Positions 33,346 to 46,081 of a DNA stretch of 64,000 nt are shown in pieces. Each line of letters begins with the position of its first letter. The stretch's first letter is position 1. A model generated the notes under the pieces. The model was not told the origin of the DNA and did no database searches. It saw only the letters and a program-made list of their open reading frames with translations. A program made the translations under genes and the position numbers. Origin of the DNA: Impatiens glandulifera (Eukaryota; Streptophyta; Magnoliopsida; Ericales; Balsaminaceae); the NCBI RefSeq assembly GCF_907164915.1, contig NC_061867.1, positions 2,503,676 to 2,567,675 of the forward strand, written 5' to 3'.

Positions 33346-36300
33346 TGTTAGGATTTCCCCAAATCCAATCTTAAACTATTTGTAAAGAAAAAGAAAAAAA
33401 AAAGACACGGATTTATAGTGATTTAAATCAAATGAGTTACGTTCACTTCAACCGATACCAAATTTTACTATCACGAAGAAGAAGAAATACAAAAATTTTA
33501 TCTTAAATTTTATCCCTCTAAAATTATGTCTAATAAATGTAAACTATTAATAATAACATATTTAAAAAGTAACATTTAAGTAATAAAACATAAATAACTT
33601 CAAACTAAACCCAAATACAAAACCAATAAACTCTAATTAAATATTATAGATTTTATTATAAATGTAGCCTCAATAAATCAACAATCTCCCACTTGAAGAA
33701 TAACTTCATCATCTCTCGATCGCTAGCGGTTCTCTATCCGATGTTTTAACAAAAAAGACCAACTGAAGTTGCACACAACTTCAGTTTCTCGTTTGTCATA
33801 GCTTTCGTTAGCATATCAGCTGAATTTTCACTCCCGATAATCTTCTAAAGAGCTAACACTTCACCTTCTAAAGCTTATCAGATTAAATTATAACGAACTT
33901 GTATGTGATTCGTTCTGCCATGATAAACAAGATTTTTTGCCAAATGAATGACACTCTGACTGTCGCATTGCAACACACTTCCCTCGTAGTCTTGACCCAA
34001 ATCTCGCAATAATAAGGGTTGCAACCACATCATCTCCTTAGCAGGTTTTGTCACAACAAAATACTCTGCCTCGTAACTAGAAAAATCAACAATTTTCTGC
34101 AATTTTGAAACTCAACTGATTACAATACCTCCCAGAATATAGATGTATCATGTTGTGCTCTTTTACTATCAACATCACCACCATTGTCAGCATCAACATA
34201 TCTTTCCAAGCCCATATTAGACTTTTGAAAACACAAAATGAGACTCATACTTTCTCTTAAGTGTCGTAGTTACACTTTACTACTTCTCAATGTTGTCTAC
34301 CCAGGTTGTTCAATAATCTGCTAACAACTCCCAATGAATGTGCTATGTCTGGTCGTGTGCAAAACATTGCATAGATAATACAAACAATGGTAGAGACATA
34401 CCGAACGATGACCGTTTAATTTTCTCATCCTTTGTTAAAGACGATTGATCTTTAAATAGTTTGAAGTGACTAGGTAAGGGGTAGTAACTGATTTTGCATC
34501 GTAGAAGTTGAATCTGCTAAGAACTTTCTTCACATATTTTCTTGTGGAAGTTTGAGAATTTTTTATCACTAAACTCTCATCTTAATGATTTGTTTTGCAG
34601 CACCCAAATTTTTCATTGCAAACATCTTAGACAACTATTTCTTTAGTTTGTTAAGTAATCAATATGTCATTAACATAGAAGAGAAGAATAATGTAAAATT
34701 TATCAAACTTCTTGATATAGCAACAATGATCAGCTTCACACCTCAAAAAATTGTTACTTTTTATGAAGCTATCGAGATTCTTGTACCATTGTCTTGGAGT
34801 CTATTTCAAACCATATAGACTCTTCTAAAGTTTACACACAAACTCATGTTTTCCTTTAATTTCAAAGTTTTGTGCTTGTCACATATAAATCTTTTCATCT
34901 AAATCACCATAAAGAAAAATAATTTTGACATCCATTTGTTGAGGATGAAATTCTTTTTCACAAACAAACTCAAAATAGTTTTAATTGTCATCAATTTGAC
35001 CATTAGAGAGAAGATATCATTGTAGTCAATACTTTTTTTCTATTGAAATCCTTTCACAACTAACTTTGCCTTGTACCTCATGATTTTATCATGTTTTTCT
35101 TAATCCTGAAGATCCATTTATTATGAAGTGTTTTATTTCCTTTTGTTTTAGCTCAATGAGTTCCCAAATCCGATTCGACGTCAAAGAGTACATCTAATCT
35201 TTCATTGTAGACTCCCATTTAACTGATTCATTAGATTGTATTGATTCATCATAGCATTTATGTTCGTCTCTATCTGTCAATAATATATAGTTCAGAGATG
35301 GGACCACATCTCTACTAGCTTTTGATTTCTTGGCGATCTTCTCAACTATATAATCGGTGTTTGCTTATTTGTGTTTGGGGTCACGTTCTCAACGATTTCA
35401 TCTTCAACCACACATTGGTCTTTTTCGACAGTCAGTATATATTAAGTTGAAAAATCTCTCAAATCAACCGTACCAGTCTCTTCCAACTGCGAGATAAACT
35501 TTTCCATAGTTTTCATACAAATAATTCTCCATTAATTTTTGTGGGCAGTGGTGTGGAAAGATGCTCCCGAGTTCAAAACTCATGAGTCTATCGGGATATC
35601 AACTAACAGAAACAACACATTGGTATCATTTTCTATAACAACGTTGGCTGCATCTTTTTCAGTATCACCGTTTCTCTTCGGTGTTTTATAGTTTCTCTTC
35701 AAATGACCATGTTTACCACAATTTCACCAATCAAATGTTCGTCCAAACTTGGACTGACTCCTAATGTTTCTCGAAATAGATCTTCTCTTACCTCGGTTTA
35801 ATTTTTTATCATTATTTATACTCCTATTTTCAACATTTAGAGGAGACCTTTGATCGTTTCACCAGAATCAATTTTACAAACTTTTTCAGCAAAAGTTCGA
35901 TTTCTAACTTCAATAAATTTCAATTTAGAATTTTCAACAGAGTTACTAATTTCTGCCCTCATAGATTTCCAACTATTTGGTAGAGATACTAACAAAATCA
36001 GAGCACAAACTTCGTCCCCAAAATCAATCTCAATAGATAGCAATTGATTCACAGTTATATTAAATTCGTTCAATTGAGTAGTGTTAGAAATATCATCAAC
36101 CATTTTTAAATTGAAGAGTATTTTCATTAAATTTACTTTGTTGTTAGCAAATGATTTCTCATACATATCAAATAGAACTTTCATCAGACTAATGGTAGTC
36201 TTCTCCTTTGCTAGGTTGTGAGCAACAGTCTTAGTTAGCGTCAATCAGACAACTTCTAAAACCTGTTTATTAATGAGTTTTTTCATTCAGCTTCATTAAT

Positions 36301-36825
36301 CTTATTTGGTTTCTCACTCAAATGAATTTGAAACTTATTCCAATAGAGATAATCATCAATCTGCATCCTCTAGAATACATAATTTGTTCTATCAGCTCAA
36401 TTCTTTCAATTCTATGTCTTATACTGTTATCGTTTTCAATGCTCCGATCTAGCCTAACCTCGCTCTAATACCAATTGTTAGGATTTGGATTTCCAAATCT
36501 AACTTACTTGAAACAATTTGTAAATACAAAAAAAAAAACAAAGAACACAAAGAAGACACGTATTTATAATGGTTCACTCAAATGAGCTACGTCCATTTCA
36601 GCCGTTATTAAATTTCACTATGAAAAAAAAAATATAGAATTTTTGTCTCACATTTTATTTATTTAAAATTATGTTTAACCAATGTAAATCCTTAATAATA
36701 ACATGTTTATAGGGTAAAATTTATGTCACAAAACTAAATAACTCAACCACAAACACAAATACAAACTACAATTCCAATGAATTATAATTAACTATTATAT
36801 AGTTTATTATAAGTATAAGTTAACC
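33346..36825 (-). mobile_element. Copia LTR retrotransposon, internally decayed, with target duplication
   Basis: Two related LTRs bound the element: 33346-33683 (TGTTAGGATTT...AATCAACA) and 36476-36825. AAAAT is duplicated at 33341-33345 and 36826-36830. On the minus strand the primer site TTGGTATTAGAGC follows the right LTR (about 36463-36475), and AAGTGGGAGAT precedes the left LTR (about 33684-33695), so transcription runs right to left. Internal remnants: UBN2-type gag (36244-35837), a damaged CCHC knuckle (NCGKHGHLK, about 35720), a protease-like SGASFHTT region, and RNase H (SSYEAEYFVVTKPAKE, LQCDSQSVIHLAKN, 34102-33878). Many stops and a total length of 3.5 kb mean it is defective. It separates CLE copy 2 from TLP copy 2. 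Confidence 0.85.
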
Positions 36826-36864
36826 AAAATTTATTAAAATAAATTGTTATTATTTTGTCAAATA

Positions 36865-37684
36865 AACGTAAAACTGTTTGTTACAACTCTTGAACCAGGG
36901 GCCACAACTGTTATTTTAGCCTGTGTAGATAAAGTAGAATTACGTGGGCATACTGTTGTTTTTATTAATACCGAACCAGATGGGCAGAAAACAACCTTTT
37001 AAGTCAGTTCTTCCCGGACAAGTGAAAGTACTTGCTGGGTTGTCTTTCGGGTAACTATAAGCATCCGGGCATCTATCCTTGAAGAATCTTGAAAAAATGG
37101 TAGGTTCACAACTACTAGAATTGCAACAATACTGGTCAGTCTTGAACACAGTACATGGGTTATTACATCCTCCTGGAGCCTGTAATTGGTTTGGGCATTG
37201 CCCGATGATATCCCCCGGTGCACCGAATGCCTGTGGTGCACCCATTTGAGGTGGGACTGAATTGCATCGGCACGTTGAACCCGTCGACAAGAGACATGTT
37301 AAAGACGTCCACGTTAGAGAAGTCATTGTAGTCATCATTCCAAATGATTTGATTCAATGAATACTCGGCCAAGGTGTTGGGAGGTGAGCCGTAGGTTTGA
37401 CACTAGAGGAGCCCATTGCAATCCCCTGTTTGGAAACTACCATGACCAGACTCGTTGAAATTGCATCCAGTCCTAGCCCAGATTCGGCCTGTTGTTTTTA
37501 ATGGTATGTTTAAGGTCCGTGTTTGGGATTTGTTGAGTTGCTGGTCACCGCCAAGTATGGCAGCCACCCAAACGGGGAAGGAACAGTTATTGGTGATCGT
37601 GAATGTGGATGCATCGATGAAAACTGTGGAAAGAAGGCATGTAATTAGAAGGAGAGAAATAATGGGAAAGTAGATGGACACCAT
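36865..37684 (-). pseudogene. TLP copy 2, pseudogene
   Basis: It starts with an intact signal peptide and TLP opening ([29 protein letters not shown]) but has a stop in place of Glu in the LLEC of the family signature (about 37403), and the preceding signature Cys is Phe (GSFQTGDC). A short in-frame insertion lies before [11 protein letters not shown] (first cleft Asp now Asn). Frameshifts follow near GIRCT (about 37212) and near TCPGRTD (about 36997). It pairs with the CLE copy at 33052; the Copia element lies between. Confidence 0.92.
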
Positions 37685-37769
37685 TGTTAGTTTAAGTTTG
37701 GGTTTGAAACAAAGGATTTACTTAGAAATAGGAGACATGGTCAATGTGTGGTGTGCTGGACCATAAAAG

Positions 37770-37938
37770 CAGGGGCGGAGCCAGAATTTGAAATCTACCC
37801 GGAGTAATTCTTTATCAAAAAAATCTATTCGGGCTAAGCAAACGAAATAAACTAAGTATACCGTCACTAATACTTTTTAGCGACGGAAAACATCAATAAT
37901 GACGGTAATTTGCAAGCTTACACTTGGATCCGCCCCTG
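37770..37938. mobile_element. hAT-type MITE, independent insertion
   Basis: CAGGGGCGGAGCCAG at the left and GGATCCGCCCCTG at the right, with flanking CATAAAAG / CGTAAAAG (7 of 8 matching). Internal words (TAGCGACGG, GACGGTAAT) show it belongs to the family found in the array, with a deletion in the middle. Confidence 0.82.
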
Positions 37939-38572
37939 CGTAAAAGACACTCTAATCACGGTCCTTAATTCAGGGTATAGTCAAATTCAACTGATAGAGT
38001 TGTCTACAATTTATCTTTAAAAGCTACCAAAGTATACAACTTTCACCCCAGAAAATAGTTATCCACATTATTAAAAACAATCATCTAGGCCTTTTTTTTT
38101 TAAATGTCTAAATTGAAGTTAAACGAATAAATATTATTAAACTTATTAATATATACATAATTAAAAATATTCTAAACATAATTTCACTTAAATCAAAACC
38201 CCAATAAAATATTATAAATAATATAATTTTTAAATAAATAAAAATTAAAAATTAAAAATTAAGGTCAATCTCAGCTCCACATCCAGGTCAAAAAACAAAC
38301 AGGGCATGCATGCAAAAATATTATTTTTCTTTTATTTTTATTCATGCATATAGTGAAACATGTATAAATTTGGAGGAGAGGATCTACCCTAATATAAAAA
38401 ACGGACGTTTTATAATTTATTAAGGTGATCGGTGAAGGTAAATAATTTTTTTTTATCTATATAGATACTGGGTATTTCACACTCAATTAACCTTATATAA
38501 TCTTAGTCTTCCTCCTCCGACATAGATTTTCATCTTTGTTAGTTATATATATAGTCTAACGACAACTAGAGG
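37939..38572. other. AT-rich spacer
   Basis: No gene seen. The part from about 38400 to 38560 (CTCAATTAACCTTATATAATC, CTCCGACATAGATTTTC) repeats the spacer sequence found near 3220, 44240 and 57655. Confidence 0.6.
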
Positions 38573-38850
38573 TGGATATCCCCAAACTCCTTGAGAGGTC
38601 CTGGGTTTGAGTCCGTCAAGCGGTAAGTTCTGCGTCTAGTTAAATGGTTAAGTGTGTTTGCGAGCTATATGCTTAACCCTCTTGTGACAACATTTTTATC
38701 CTCTCTTCTAACTTAGCGGCAACAAAACTTGGATATCCCCAGCCTCCTTGAGAGGTCTTGAGCTCGAGCTCGTCAGCCGGCAAGTTATGCGTCTAGTTAA
38801 ATGATTAAGTGTGTTTACGGGCTATGTGTTTAACCTCTTGTGGCCATTGT
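38573..38850. repeat. Direct duplication, period 157 bp, with tRNA-like box motifs
   Basis: GGATATCCCC(A)...CTCCTTGAGAGGTC occurs at about 38574 and 38731, followed in both by GTCTAGTTAAATG(G/A)TTAAGTGTGTTT. GGTCCTGGGTTTGAGTCC resembles a polymerase III B box and TAGTTAAATGGTTAAG an A box, so this may be two copies of a SINE-like unit. Confidence 0.55.
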
Positions 38851-40807
38851 TGATGATTTTCTTATTGTTTGTTATAATGATGTTGAAATTGTTAATATAT
38901 CTTGTGATGAGATTGATTGGATTGTGACAATGGTGCTTCTACTAATGCTACATCACAACGAGATTTTTTCTCAACATATGAGGCTGATGGTTTTGGTATT
39001 GCTCGTATGTGCAATATTGACAAAGCTAAAATGGTTGAAATTGGTAATGTTTGTGTTGAGATGACCAATGACACTATCTTTTTTCTAAAAGAGGTTGAAC
39101 ATATTCCTGATATTCGCTTCAATCTTTTATCGGTTGGAAGAATAGATGATAAAGCTTCTGTAATTCTTTTTCTAGTGGTGAATGAAAGTTTAAAAAAGGA
39201 TCAATAGTTGTTGTTAAAGGTAAATTTTTTTTGAATTTTTATAATGTTTGTTCTGGAATATATATAAATGTTACATTAACACTTGTAAAACTTATTCTTC
39301 TTCTGAGTTGTGGCACAAACGTTTGACTCATATTAGCGAGAAAAGCTTAGCTATGTTGGCTAAGAAAAATGTGCTATGTGGGGTTTCAAATGTGCATTTG
39401 AAGAGATGTTCATATTATTTGGCTGAAAAACAAAGACGAGTGTTATTTAAATCATCTGAATCGAAAAAAGTCAGAATTACTAGACTTGATACATTTTGAT
39501 ATATGTGGGTCAATGAAGTCAAGATCACTTAATGGTGCATACTACTTTGTAACCTTCATTGATGACTATTTTCAAAAGGTTTGGACCTATAAATTGAAGA
39601 TGGAAGATCAAGTGCTAGACACATTCAAAGTGGTTCAAGCCTTAGTTGAGAGGGAAGCTGAAAAAGGGTGAAGTGTATTTGAACGGACAACGAGGGAAAT
39701 CTTTTTGATGAGTATTGTCGACAACAAAGATTGTCTCCGAAAACACCATAGTTAAATGGGTTGCTTGCAAAAATAATATGACACTAGTGAAAATGGTGAG
39801 ATGTGTGCTTTCATAAGCAAAGTTATCAAGATACTTTTAGGGTGAAGCATTGAGTACAGTGATACATGTGTTAAATCTCGCACCATGTGTTCTTTTGAAC
39901 TTTGATTTATCGAACTATGTTTGGAGTGGACAAAAGAATATCACTTAGGATCATCTTTGAGTATTTGGATGTATGCTTACGTGTATGTTTCAAAGATGAG
40001 GGTCAAAGTTGGAAGACAAGACTAATAAATGTGTGTTTGTCAGTTATTGACTAGATGAGTTTGAATATCGGTTCTTTGATCCGATTAATAAGAAACTTAT
40101 TCGTAGTCGCGATGCTGTATTCTGGAGGATTATACTATTGAAGATATCAATTGGGTAGATGTTGTTGTTCACACTCAAGTAAATGAGGAAATGGTTGAAA
40201 TAAATCCAATTTTAGTTGCTCCTAACTCGTTAGGTACCAACAACGATCAAACTGAAAATCAAGGCACATGTTGTTAATCATTTAAATACTAATGAATTTA
40301 TTGATGTTGACTTTAGCAGTGGACATAATGCTAGAAATGAAAATTAGCAAGGGAATGAAAATGTTGAGGAGTCTATGTCTTTTAATAAACCAAGATGGTC
40401 TACTCGAGAGACGATATTTAGTTAGATATTCATCAAATGAGTATGTATTTTTCATTAATGGTGGAGAACTTAAAAGTTTTCAAAAATATTGAAAAATAAA
40501 ATAAAAAGGAATTGATGGATGTCATGGAGGATGAAATGTAATATCTTCGAGTGAATAACACTTTTGAGCTAACAAAGCTGTCTAAAGACAAGAAATCTTT
40601 AAAAATCGATGGTTTTATCGGTTGAATCAAGATGAACATACTTCACAACCTAGATACAAGACTCAGTTGGTTGTAAAAAGTTTTTTTTCAAAGAAAATAT
40701 GATAATGGATCAGATATGATGACAAAAATATTGTCACGAAATAAGTTTGAGTTATGTCGCTTGGTTAACGAGTTGACATTTCCCTCCAACTAGTTGGTCG
40801 GGGAGTT
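38840..40807 (+). pseudogene. Decayed Copia polyprotein (protease, integrase, RT and RNase H scraps)
   Basis: Recognisable pieces in order: protease (DNGASTNATSQRDFF with PDIRFNLLSVG, about 38917-39150), GAG-pre-integrase (LWHKRLTHISEKSLAM, about 39309), integrase start (HFDICGSMKSRSLNG, then FIDDYF, about 39489-39600), reverse-transcriptase start (EDEM then LRVNNTFELTKLSKDKK, about 40530-40620), and the RNase H end (DNGSDMMTKILSRNKFELC, about 40700-40760). Stops and frame changes separate all of them, and most of RT is deleted. It continues directly into the LTR at 40808. Confidence 0.85.
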
Positions 40808-41415
40808 TGTTAAATTTTATCCCCCGTAGTTAGAGAAACTGAACTTGGTATGAGTTTTATTTAAGTTCGTGTTATATAATGTGAAGGAAAATGATTTAAT
40901 CTAGGTTCTTCAGTGGATTTTACCGAACAACAAAAGAGAGAAGAGCAAAAAACATATTTAGGGGTTTGGGGTAGCAGTTGGAAAATAATTATATTTGTCG
41001 AAGTTTGCATCATTTGATCGACTTCAAACTTTGACAACGTGTTGGTTATTTCTTGTGTTACGTTCTGAACGGTGAATATGTGTTTTTTTAGGTTTCTAAG
41101 TCTGTCTAAGGAAGTAAGAACAATCATAATTGCAGAATTTGTATGGTTGGTTAATCTTGTTTTTTGTTGTTATTTGTCAAGATTGTTGTGTGATTTCAAT
41201 ACAATTAATTAGACTCTAGTTTGTTTATATCTAGGGTAAACCCGTAGTTGTAACATTGTTAAAGATAGTGGATTGTTATGTGGTTTTATTCTCAATTTGT
41301 AGAGATTTTCCACGCTAAACTTGTAATCAATGTCATTTTGTTTTGATCTCATCAAAATTGAGTATTTTACTATTTGTTTTCCCAATCTTGTAACATTGTA
41401 ATATGTGACTTTTCA
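40808..41415 (+). mobile_element. 3' LTR of the Copia element, abutting CLE copy 3
   Basis: It follows the RNase H end and a GGTCGGGGAGT polypurine-like tract; TGTTAAATTTTATCC is the likely start. The 3' half is nearly the same as 1-499, and both copies end at the same point before ATTGAAGAAG of the CLE 5' region. The LTR was therefore in place before the CLE/TLP segment was duplicated. Confidence 0.75.
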
Positions 41416-41476
41416 ATATATATTGAAGAAGAAGCTGCATCTGATCTTCCAATATATTCCCATTCCCAAATCCCCA

Positions 41477-41683
41477 ATGGTGAATCACAATTTCCCTGTC
41501 GTTTTCATTCTGCTCATATCTCTTAGTCTCATGAATCAAGATTCAGACTGTCGGCCAATCCCAAAACCATCATCATCATCGGAGCAAATGGTAAAAACCC
41601 AATTTGATCTTCATAGTTTGATTCCATCAACAACAAAAGCAGACCCAATCTATGGAGCATCAAAACGAAACATTCCAGCCTGA
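41477..41683 (+). pseudogene. CLE-type precursor copy 3, stop codon inside the peptide
   Basis: Signal peptide and variable region match copies 1 and 2 (VVFILLISLSL, CRPIPKPSSSSEQ). The motif starts KRNIPA and then meets TGA exactly where copy 1 has the codon AGA (Arg) and CLE peptides normally have Gly (GGN). The rest of the motif (PNPLHN) is still encoded after the stop, in frame. The last possible product is 68 residues without the C-terminal half of the hormone. It converges on the TLP at 41839. Confidence 0.78.
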
Positions 41684-41838
41684 CCAAACCCACTTCACAA
41701 CAGATAAGTTTTGACCGGATCAAGACCCCTCTTTGTTCTTCTCTATACTTGCAGTTTTCTCTAGTTCACAATATCATCATGTAATTAAGAATATGCAATC
41801 AAACAAAACAGTTGACAAAATTTATTCAACATAAATTG

Positions 41839-42651
41839 TTATGACAAGGAAACATAAAACTGTTTGTTGCAACTCTTGAATGCAGGGGCAACAACTGTTA
41901 TTTTAGCCGGAGGAGGAATACTTATAGTAGAATTACGTGGGCACACTGTTCTTGTTTTTATTGATTCCGAACCTGGGCAGAAAACAACATTGTAGTCAGT
42001 TCCTCCCGGGCAAGTGAAAGTACTTGTTGGGTCGTCTTTCGGGTAACTATAAGCATCCGGGCATCTATCCTTGAAGAATCTTGAAAAATTGGTAGGTACA
42101 CAACTACCAGAATTGCAACAATACTGGTCAGTCTTGAATACGGTACATGGGTTATTGCATCCTCCTGGAGCCAGTAATTGCTTTGGGCATTGCCCGATGA
42201 TATCACTGGTGCACCGAATGCTTGTGGTGCACTCGTTTGAGGTGGGACTGAATTGCATCGGCACGTTGAACCCGTCGACAAGAGACATGTCAAAGAAGTC
42301 CAAGTTATTGAACTGATCTAATGCATACTCGGCCAAAGTGTTGGGAGGTGAACCGTTGGTTTGACACTCGAGTAGCCCGTTGCAGTCCCCTGTTTGGCAA
42401 CTGCCATGACCGGACCTGTTGAAATTGCAGTTAGTCCTGGCCCAAATTCGGGCGTTGATTGTTTGTTCTGGTGGGTTTAAGATCCATGTTTTGGATTGTT
42501 GGAGATAGCGGCCACCGCCGGGTATGGAAGCAGCCCAAACGGGGAAGGAGCAGTTATTGGTGATGGTGAATATGGTTGCATTTATGAAAGTTGGGAAAAG
42601 AAGGGATGTTAATACAAGGAGAGAATTAATGGAGAAGGAGAAGGAGACCAT
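41839..42651 (-). CDS. Thaumatin-like / PR-5 protein (TLP copy 3, intact)
   Basis: A 270-residue single-exon protein. Signal peptide to about residue 25, mature start near [17 protein letters not shown]. The family signature [16 protein letters not shown] is complete, [11 protein letters not shown] and [12 protein letters not shown] follow, and all sixteen canonical cysteines and acidic-cleft residues are present. It has the same C-terminal extension as copy 1 ([15 protein letters not shown], then [12 protein letters not shown]). It differs from copy 1 mainly in the region between the start and the signature ([16 protein letters not shown]). Likely secreted or vacuolar, defence-related by family; substrate unknown. 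Confidence 0.93.
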   Translation of the reverse strand: MVSFSFSINSLLVLTSLLFPTFINATIFTITNNCSFPVWAASIPGGGRYLQQSKTWILNPPEQTINARIWARTNCNFNRSGHGSCQTGDCNGLLECQTNGSPPNTLAEYALDQFNNLDFFDMSLVDGFNVPMQFSPTSNECTTSIRCTSDIIGQCPKQLLAPGGCNNPCTVFKTDQYCCNSGSCVPTNFSRFFKDRCPDAYSYPKDDPTSTFTCPGGTDYNVVFCPGSESIKTRTVCPRNSTISIPPPAKITVVAPAFKSCNKQFYVSLS

Positions 42652-45600
42652 TGTTGATTAGAATTAGTAAATAGGAATTCCATGGTCATATCATATGTGG
42701 TGTGGTGGAACATAAACACACACAAGTCACGGTCCTTAATTTTAATGTTTATCTTCACTTTTAAAAAGTGAAAGTGAACCTATACTTTTGTCGGCCATCA
42801 ATGATTAATGCTCCTCGTGGTTGAATAATAAAAGTATAGGATATGTTTAATTGTTGATAAAGTAATTTTGCTAGTGGAATTAGATCTGAAAAGATAGTTT
42901 TTTTTCCATTCTTATGGCGTAAATTAGTGTCCTTGTTTGAACAAGATGCAATGACAATATATGAATAGTTTTCATTTGAGACATGGTTATAATTTGTTCA
43001 CTAAGATATTATATATATGTTATTTTTGTTGGGAGAAGTTTTGAGAGTCAAAGATAACATCTAAAATTTCGTTCTTTGGATAAAGCATTATTCACGACAA
43101 AATTCATATTAGATGATATGTGCATGAAAAAAATGTTGTATTATGGTAAGTCGTATATGTCACGAGAATGTTGAACTGACAACTCACTTACTTTGCATTG
43201 GCGATGGATGACTAGTATCTAAATTTTTTTGTGAAGTATCTGAGATTATTGGGTGATGTCCGAGTCTTTAAGAAATTGCTAAAATGTTTGGATTAATGCG
43301 TCAGATATGACATACATACATACATACATATTTGAGTTATCATCCCAATTATTGTTTAATAGACTATTTGGTTGGAAAAAAATTGTCGAACCTTCAATAA
43401 TCATAGTCATATATTGCTTATCATTCAAAAATTATTATTACGACGTTTTTTTATACTCGTTCCGAAAAATCGATTTAGGAGTTAATCGTTCTTTTTTAGG
43501 GCCTATGAGCTCGATAACCTATTAGGTATTGTGATTATATTATATTCTTATTTTTTCATGTCAAGTTTTGTCATTGTGTTTAAACGAATTTTATCGTTTT
43601 TAATTAAAAAAATAAATAATAATTTAAACATATTATAGTACCTCAAGTGACAAAAGTTTGTATTTAAAAGACCAAACTTTATGGGTTTTTGTGGAGACTC
43701 GTAGCTTATTGATAAAACACAAACTCGTGAATTTGGGGTCATGGGTACAAGTCTTCATCCGGGATCATTTGACAACTCTCAACATTTTGTGATTCACAAG
43801 GAATTATTCATCGACAATCTTGTCCACACACATGAACAAAATGAGAAAGCGAAATACAATTGGCTTAACACTTCTCGTTCATGCATGCCTATATGCCCTC
43901 ATCATTTTGGGATGATGATTTTGCTAAGACGGTCAATATATAAATCGAATATAAAAAAAAAAACATTTTTTGGGTTTTCAAATTGAAAACAAAAAGTAAA
44001 TATAAATGAATTGTATATGAATAAAAAATATTTAAAATGTTTCTTGATCTTTATTTATTATTACTATTTATTTTTAAAGTTTATATTGTCTTTCAAATTG
44101 TAGAGATATTAACTCTGAAAAACAATAATTTATCTATATATAAAAACACACTTTTTTATAATTTATTAAGGGACCATGCATGCAGGTATAAAATAATCTT
44201 TGTTTTTTTTTATCTCTCTTTAGGTTACTAGATATTTCTCACTCAATTAAACATTATATATTCTTCAAATTCCTTCTCCTAGATAGATCCCTCTTTGTTA
44301 TATATATTTTAGTTTAAAATATATTTATAAAAAAATCTCTCAATTAAAGAATTATATAAAAAAATTAATTTAAAAATAATACAAAATAATATTTACACAA
44401 TTAAAAATATAACTAAATGAAAAATTAGAGGCTAAATAGTATAAATTATTTGTAAAAACTAAAATTTTAATTAAAAAAACCCAACAATTTTACAATTTTT
44501 TTTAAGTGATTCCAAATAAAAATTTGTTTAAGTTAAGTAACGATAGAAAGAAGTTAAGCAAATTGAAAAAATTAATTACTAAATATTATGAGCGACAATT
44601 AAAAAACAATTATATAATTATAATTATAATAATAAATTATAAAAATCATGAAAAGATAAATGAAAAGGAGCCTTCAAATTATGACCGGTACTAAATTGAT
44701 GCAACATACACACTAATATATGGGTTCAAATCTGATGTTCTATAATAAATAAATAAATAAATAAATAATGAAAAGTCAATATATTTTGTGAATGTGGTAT
44801 AATTGGTTTACTTTCTCACCCAATTATTCGGTGATTTAGTCATTACTTTAACTAGTATTTATCCCGTGTATTTGCACGAATAATAATATAAAAAATCGTG
44901 AAAAAAATATTACGGTAAGAATGTGATAGCATTTTTAATTTTATTTTTAACCGTTTTAAGTTTATGGCGAATCAACCAACAATCCGACTCAAGTATCCAT
45001 TTACTCTCACATTGCAGAACGATTTCTAAAACAATTGATAAAGTTTGATTCCTCAACTCAATTAGTTTGACATTTAGAGTCCACTTCTTCCCCATACTAC
45101 GAATAAAAAGAAAAAATTTAAATACTAGTATTAAAGTAGCCCAAACGAGACTTACTATATCCATATGAATTATGTTCCTTATCTCTATAAATATGACAGA
45201 ATTCTTCCATTATTGCTCACTAATAATAGTGAAATATATAGTGTAAAGTCAAAAGAGAATTATGACTGATTAAAAACTATTAATTAACCACCGCTTTTAT
45301 CAAATATGGTGTTGAATTTAAAATATAAAGTGGTATTAGATTAGTTGGTTAAAAGAGTTGTATTTATTTTGTTAGGTTTCAAGTTCGAACCATACCTATA
45401 GAAATTTTTTTATTTAAGTTTATGGGCGGGTCAACCTACAATCCGACCCAAGTATCCATTTACTCTCACATATATATCCAAATTAACAACAGCTCTCGAC
45501 CAGCAATCCGGACACTTTAAAAATTAAGCATCGTAATATATAAATAGATTTGTTCTGTTTGGTTCGATAACGCGAGTTAACATGTATAATCGGTTTTCTT

Positions 45601-46081
45601 TTTCACCCAATTATTCATCGTGACTAATGTATTTGATAAAATAAAATATGACATTAATACAAATTAAAACTTTGTTTAACTCAAATTCTTTTATTTTTTA
45701 TTTTTTTACTCGCATTAATTTTCAAAATGTCAATTTTTTTTATTTTTTTTTTTAAGTAAGAGTTTTTTCTTTGGGAATCTAACTTTTGATATTAAGTTAA
45801 ATTTTATAATGGTAGGTATACTCAACAATTAAACTAATATTCTTAAAAAACATATTACTTCCAAACATAAAAGATTGATATATATTTAAATACATTATTA
45901 AAAAGCTTAATTTTCATATTGGTTTTCATCCTTTTGTAACAATGTCTCAAGGCATGCAATCATGCATGACTCATAAAATTAAAGTGCATTAATACAAAAG
46001 ACTCAAGATCTTATTACATATAACATGGCTCGATGCAATAGTGGATACATTTAATTTATTCGGGTCAGCATGAGCACTTAT
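42652..46081. repeat. AT-rich spacer, copy of the 1731-4900 block
   Basis: No gene seen. Much of the block parallels 1731-4900 (for example AAGTCACGGTCCTTAAT at about 42723, TAGTATCTAAA at about 43214, TCATCCGGGATCATTTG at about 43755, CACTCAATTAAACATTATATATTC at about 44240). A SINE-like piece lies at 45320-45425 with A-box-like TAGATTAGTTGGTTAAAAG and B-box-like GGTTTCAAGTTCGAACC. TAAGTTTATGG...CAACCNACAATCCGAC occurs at about 44935 and 45415. (TAAA)n lies at about 44744-44768. Confidence 0.65.

Noticed and set aside
38573..38850. 5' LTR of the + strand Copia element
   Set aside because: It does not match the LTR at 40808; the repeated words look tRNA-like and the period is only 157 bp.
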